Shown: one piece after another, positions 57,501 to 60,000 of the stretch
Layout of the letters: every line of letters begins with the position of its first letter
How positions within the stretch are numbered: position 1 is the stretch's first letter
Source of the DNA: Membranipora membranacea
Taxonomy: Eukaryota > Bryozoa > Gymnolaemata > Cheilostomatida > Membraniporidae
Assembly: GCA_914767715.1 (NCBI GenBank)
Contig: OU612066.1
Location: 18,576,283-18,636,282 of the forward strand
Direction of reading: 5' to 3'
DNA length: 60,000 bases
Translations under genes and position numbers: made by a program
Notes under the pieces: generated by a model
Told to the model about the DNA's origin: nothing
Seen by the model: only the letters and a program-made list of their open reading frames with translations
The model's database searches: none

Positions 57501-60000
57501 CCATTTCCTCCCTCTTCTACAAATGAGTGGTAAGAGAAAACATGATATACAATGTAATTGAGATCTAAATGCTTCCTTCTTATTTCAATGCTACCTTCTC
57601 ATTTTCTAACATTCCAACATTAGCAAGCCTTTTCTCAAATCTACAAATAAATACTAGAAAAGCAATGACTCAAAATTGTTTTGTTTTAAGTTTACACATC
57701 ATACAACATCACCCAGGGTAATTGTTAGTACAACATCACGATCACAACAATTGTAAGATAAATTAATAAACACAGTGTGATATTATGTATTAAGAAGGTC
57801 ATGCCTCACCCACATAGAAGCACACCTATCTTACCCTTACTCTTGGTTGAGTGTTTAGCCATCCCAGCACCAGATGGTGACAGGCTGGATGGCGTGGTGT
57901 TCAGCGATGGTATCTTCAGCTCAGTCGGGATAGTAGGAGTTCCCTCTCTAGTTTTCATGTTTTGGTTAGGAGGAGTCCAGATACGCCCTTTATCACTCTT
58001 GGCATCAGACTTGGAAGGCAGGTTATGGACCTCAGGCAGTGGTTTGTGCCTGTGGGGACTATTTCTAACAGCCTCCTGCAGCAAACAAGAGTAATTATTG
58101 TTTTGAAATATTTATGTTGTACTTCAATTAACTTTCATTGGAACATAAATGCACCTTTCTACCTCAATTACCGACTAACTACACATGAACATCAAGTGAA
58201 CACAGTCTATAAATAGCAATGTTCACAGTGATTGTGAAAGAGCTCATCCAATTTAAGAGTTGTCCCCTCATACATGACTTTCAAAACATGATTTTCTTAC
58301 TTCAAAAACCTGCTCGACCAGGTTGTAAGGATTGATTCCTGCAGGTAGTTTGTCTGGGTGGTTTTTCTCGATGTGTTTCTTTGTATCTCCTCTCCAGTAT
58401 GAGGCATAGTTACAGAACTTACAGTGGAAAGGCTTCTCAGGGTGTAACCTCATGTGCGCGTCCAGGTGTGACTTAAAGTTTGTCTCATACCGGCAGTTCA
58501 AACATTTGAACTCACCTGCAGCAAGATCAGAGATCGACAATAGAATCTTCTGTTGAGTCTTACGAGACATTGTGAATTATCAGGACCAGGTCAAATCATA
58601 CAATCATACATTAATATACATATTTAATTAATTTGTCAGAATAAGGGACATCTTAATAGCTTCAAATGAGATCTGAATACAGTTGTGCCCTTGGAGTTTC
58701 ATGGGAACTGGTTACATTGCTCTGAGCCAATCCAATAAAAACACAAATTTTTTTGTCAAGAATAAATAAGAAATTTTCAGTAGTTATGATGACATACCTC
58801 CAGGTACATGTACCATAGTAGAAGGGTCGAGCTCTCCTTTCTTAATCGGCTTTCCGTCAGAGTTCAGTTTGACATCTCTAGCGCTGGTGATACCGGGCAC
58901 ACCACCATTCTTACTGATTGGTGTCTTCATGTTAGGAGCCGGCTTGAGCATCGGCATCTGAGGAGCGCTGCTCATCTCAGGAGGCATGCTGTACTCAGGT
59001 GGTGATTGTTGTGGCTTCATTTGATTGGCTAGCATGGGGAACATGGGTGGTCCTAGGTTAGCCAAAGGGTTAACAATGGCGGCATGACTCATGTTGACTA
59101 TCACCTGCAGACACGAAAGAACATGGGAGTTGTAATAAAGTTGTCAACACAGCTGTAGATGATTAAGACGGTGGGTCAGTTGGTAGGATAAATAATATGC
59201 AAACCAACAAAAAACCCACACATACACACACAAAACAGACTAGTGTGTTAGCATGCAATATAAAACTACACAACAAACCAGCCCGTTAGCAATATGGGAA
59301 ACATTTATATCACAGAGATGAGATATATATTACAGTTGACGTGATTTTGATACCATATCCCCAATAAATGACTTTGTCACTGGTGTCAAACCAAGACTCA
59401 AGTTGCTTGTTTAACGTCATGCAAAATAATACCAAAAGGTAAGTATTGATGTCTTGAGTAGGATCAGTATGTAAGGGGGGGGGGGGACAAAAACCACAGC
59501 AAATACAGCTCATGCACACACACACACCTCGTTAGAGAGCACCTGAACATTGGGAGGTGGTGTTTTAGACATCGAAGGAGGCATATTCATTCCTAAGCTT
59601 CCACTCGACTGTTTTGGTGATCTGATATGTCCGGCTGCGTGAGATTTTCTCATATGAACATTCAGGTCTCCTTGGTACTTGTAGGATTTGAAGCAAATGC
59701 TACAACCAAACCTCTTTTCTTCAGAGTGGACCTGTAATTATCAAAGTAAGTTAGGTATTGACAGTAAAAAAATTATTACTCAACCATATCAGCTGAAATC
59801 AGCGCTACTTTTAGCTTTCAATACGGCTTGTGACCCAACTATTAACTCTGGTAAAATAGGATGTTCATATGAAATCCAGTCATATTATAGTTATTCGATA
59901 TGAATGGAATGGTTTTGAAAAAAATTCAAGATAAAGTAATATTTGATTACATACGTGACTCACCTTCATGTGTCTCTCCAGGTCACTTTTCCACTTGGCC
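42511..60000 (-). CDS. Giant poly-C2H2 zinc-finger protein, C-terminal 1,505 residues (partial, enters from right edge)
   Basis: Twenty-four exons (minus): 60000-59964, 59731-59528, 59104-58798, 58515-58301, 58075-57835, 57516-57388, 56678-56476, 56219-56051, 54919-54767, 54587-54372, 53615-53493, 53004-52862, 52515-52270, 51326-51153, 50880-50633, 50395-50242, 49063-48950, 48089-47923, 47397-47208, 46921-46751, 46102-45944, 45256-45021, 43866-43609, 42772-42511. All junction phases agree. I count 23 C2H2 fingers (C-x2-C-x12-H-x3/4-H), several split by introns. Fingers 6-10 include a subtype with (K/R)-x-(S/A)-x-WK-(W/C)-D and H-x4-H. Later fingers are C-P-(Y/D/E)-C-(P/D)-Y(R/W) types. Linkers are Pro/Met-, Ser/Thr- or acidic-rich rather than TGEKP, so fingers are spread out. 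The protein ends with a finger next to an acidic, Gly-rich segment. Probably a nuclear DNA- or RNA-binding regulator; orthologue not identified. Confidence 0.93.
44177..44562. mobile_element. Foldback element with about 175-bp arms in a zinc-finger gene intron
   Basis: Left arm 44177-44359 and right arm 44386-44562 are near-perfect inverted repeats, leaving a loop of under 30 bases. Matching blocks include GGTCTCTTAGTCAGCTTTATCC, CAAACACCCAACTGCTAT, GCTCCTACTTCCTGGTGATGACACAGGC and GAGTATTTTTGTAAAT with their complements. No transposase. It lies between the zinc-finger exons at 45256-45021 and 43866-43609. Confidence 0.88.
49592..49680. repeat. 33-bp minisatellite, about 2.7 units, zinc-finger gene intron
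   Basis: Units start AGACCACCCATAAACCACAGA at 49592 and 49625, with a diverged third at 49658. Period is 33 bases, so one frame stays open by chance and encodes RPPINHR repeats. Not a gene. Confidence 0.85.
55095..55857. mobile_element. Non-autonomous hAT-like DNA transposon with 8-bp target duplication
   Basis: Ends CAGACCTGCCAA and TTGGCAGGTCTG are terminal inverted repeats. The flanks are ACCTCCAG on both sides (55087-55094 and 55858-55865), an 8-bp duplication typical of hAT elements. Sub-terminal TCACGA-TTTTTT and CGCGATTTTTT segments partly mirror each other. No transposase motif in the 763-bp body; open frames at 55335-55734 are short and featureless. It lies in the zinc-finger gene intron between exons 56219-56051 and 54919-54767. 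Confidence 0.88.

Overview
The window is nuclear DNA of an animal, probably a marine invertebrate. Genes are split by many GT-AG introns. The domain types (TRIM RING/B-box, CUB plus sushi on a membrane anchor, poly-C2H2 zinc finger) are metazoan. The DNA is AT-rich and full of short inverted-repeat elements, plus a decayed non-LTR retrotransposon. I cannot name the species. The exon models below were built by hand from splice consensus, reading-frame phase and paralogue alignment, not from transcripts.

Layout. (1) 0.2-2 kb, minus: a TRIM-like RING/B-box/coiled-coil gene, apparently running off the left edge. (2) 2.6-3.0 kb: a foldback element made of nested perfect palindromes. (3) 3.0-8.7 kb: no gene seen. 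(4) 8.7-9.8 kb, plus: PepA, a small secreted cysteine-rich protein. (5) 11.2-27 kb, plus: two tandem paralogous type I membrane proteins, CUB1 and CUB2 (signal peptide, CUB, a second extracellular domain, sushi, transmembrane helix, conserved cytoplasmic tail). A large CUB1 intron contains an antisense LINE relic. (6) 29.5-40.2 kb: five more relatives of PepA (PepB plus, PepC, PepD and PepE minus, PepF plus). (7) 42.5-60 kb, minus: the last 24 exons (about 1,505 residues, 23 fingers) of a very large C2H2 zinc-finger protein that enters from the right edge.

The most interesting content is the Pep family. Six two-exon genes encode 58-74 residue proteins, each with a signal peptide. In all six a phase-1 intron directly follows the codon at the first-cysteine position. 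The mature parts share C1-x13-C2-x3-C3-x-P-aromatic ... C4-x-C5-x(0-2)-C6. The C-x3-C and C-x-C pair resembles a cysteine-stabilised alpha/beta (defensin-type) core. One paralogue, PepE, has lost C1 and C6 together, which suggests they form a disulfide. Most members are below usual gene-finder length cut-offs. Their role is unknown; secreted immune effectors, venom-like or mucus peptides, or signalling peptides are all possible. The neighbouring CUB/sushi receptors and TRIM gene would suit an innate-immunity neighbourhood, but that is only a guess from context.
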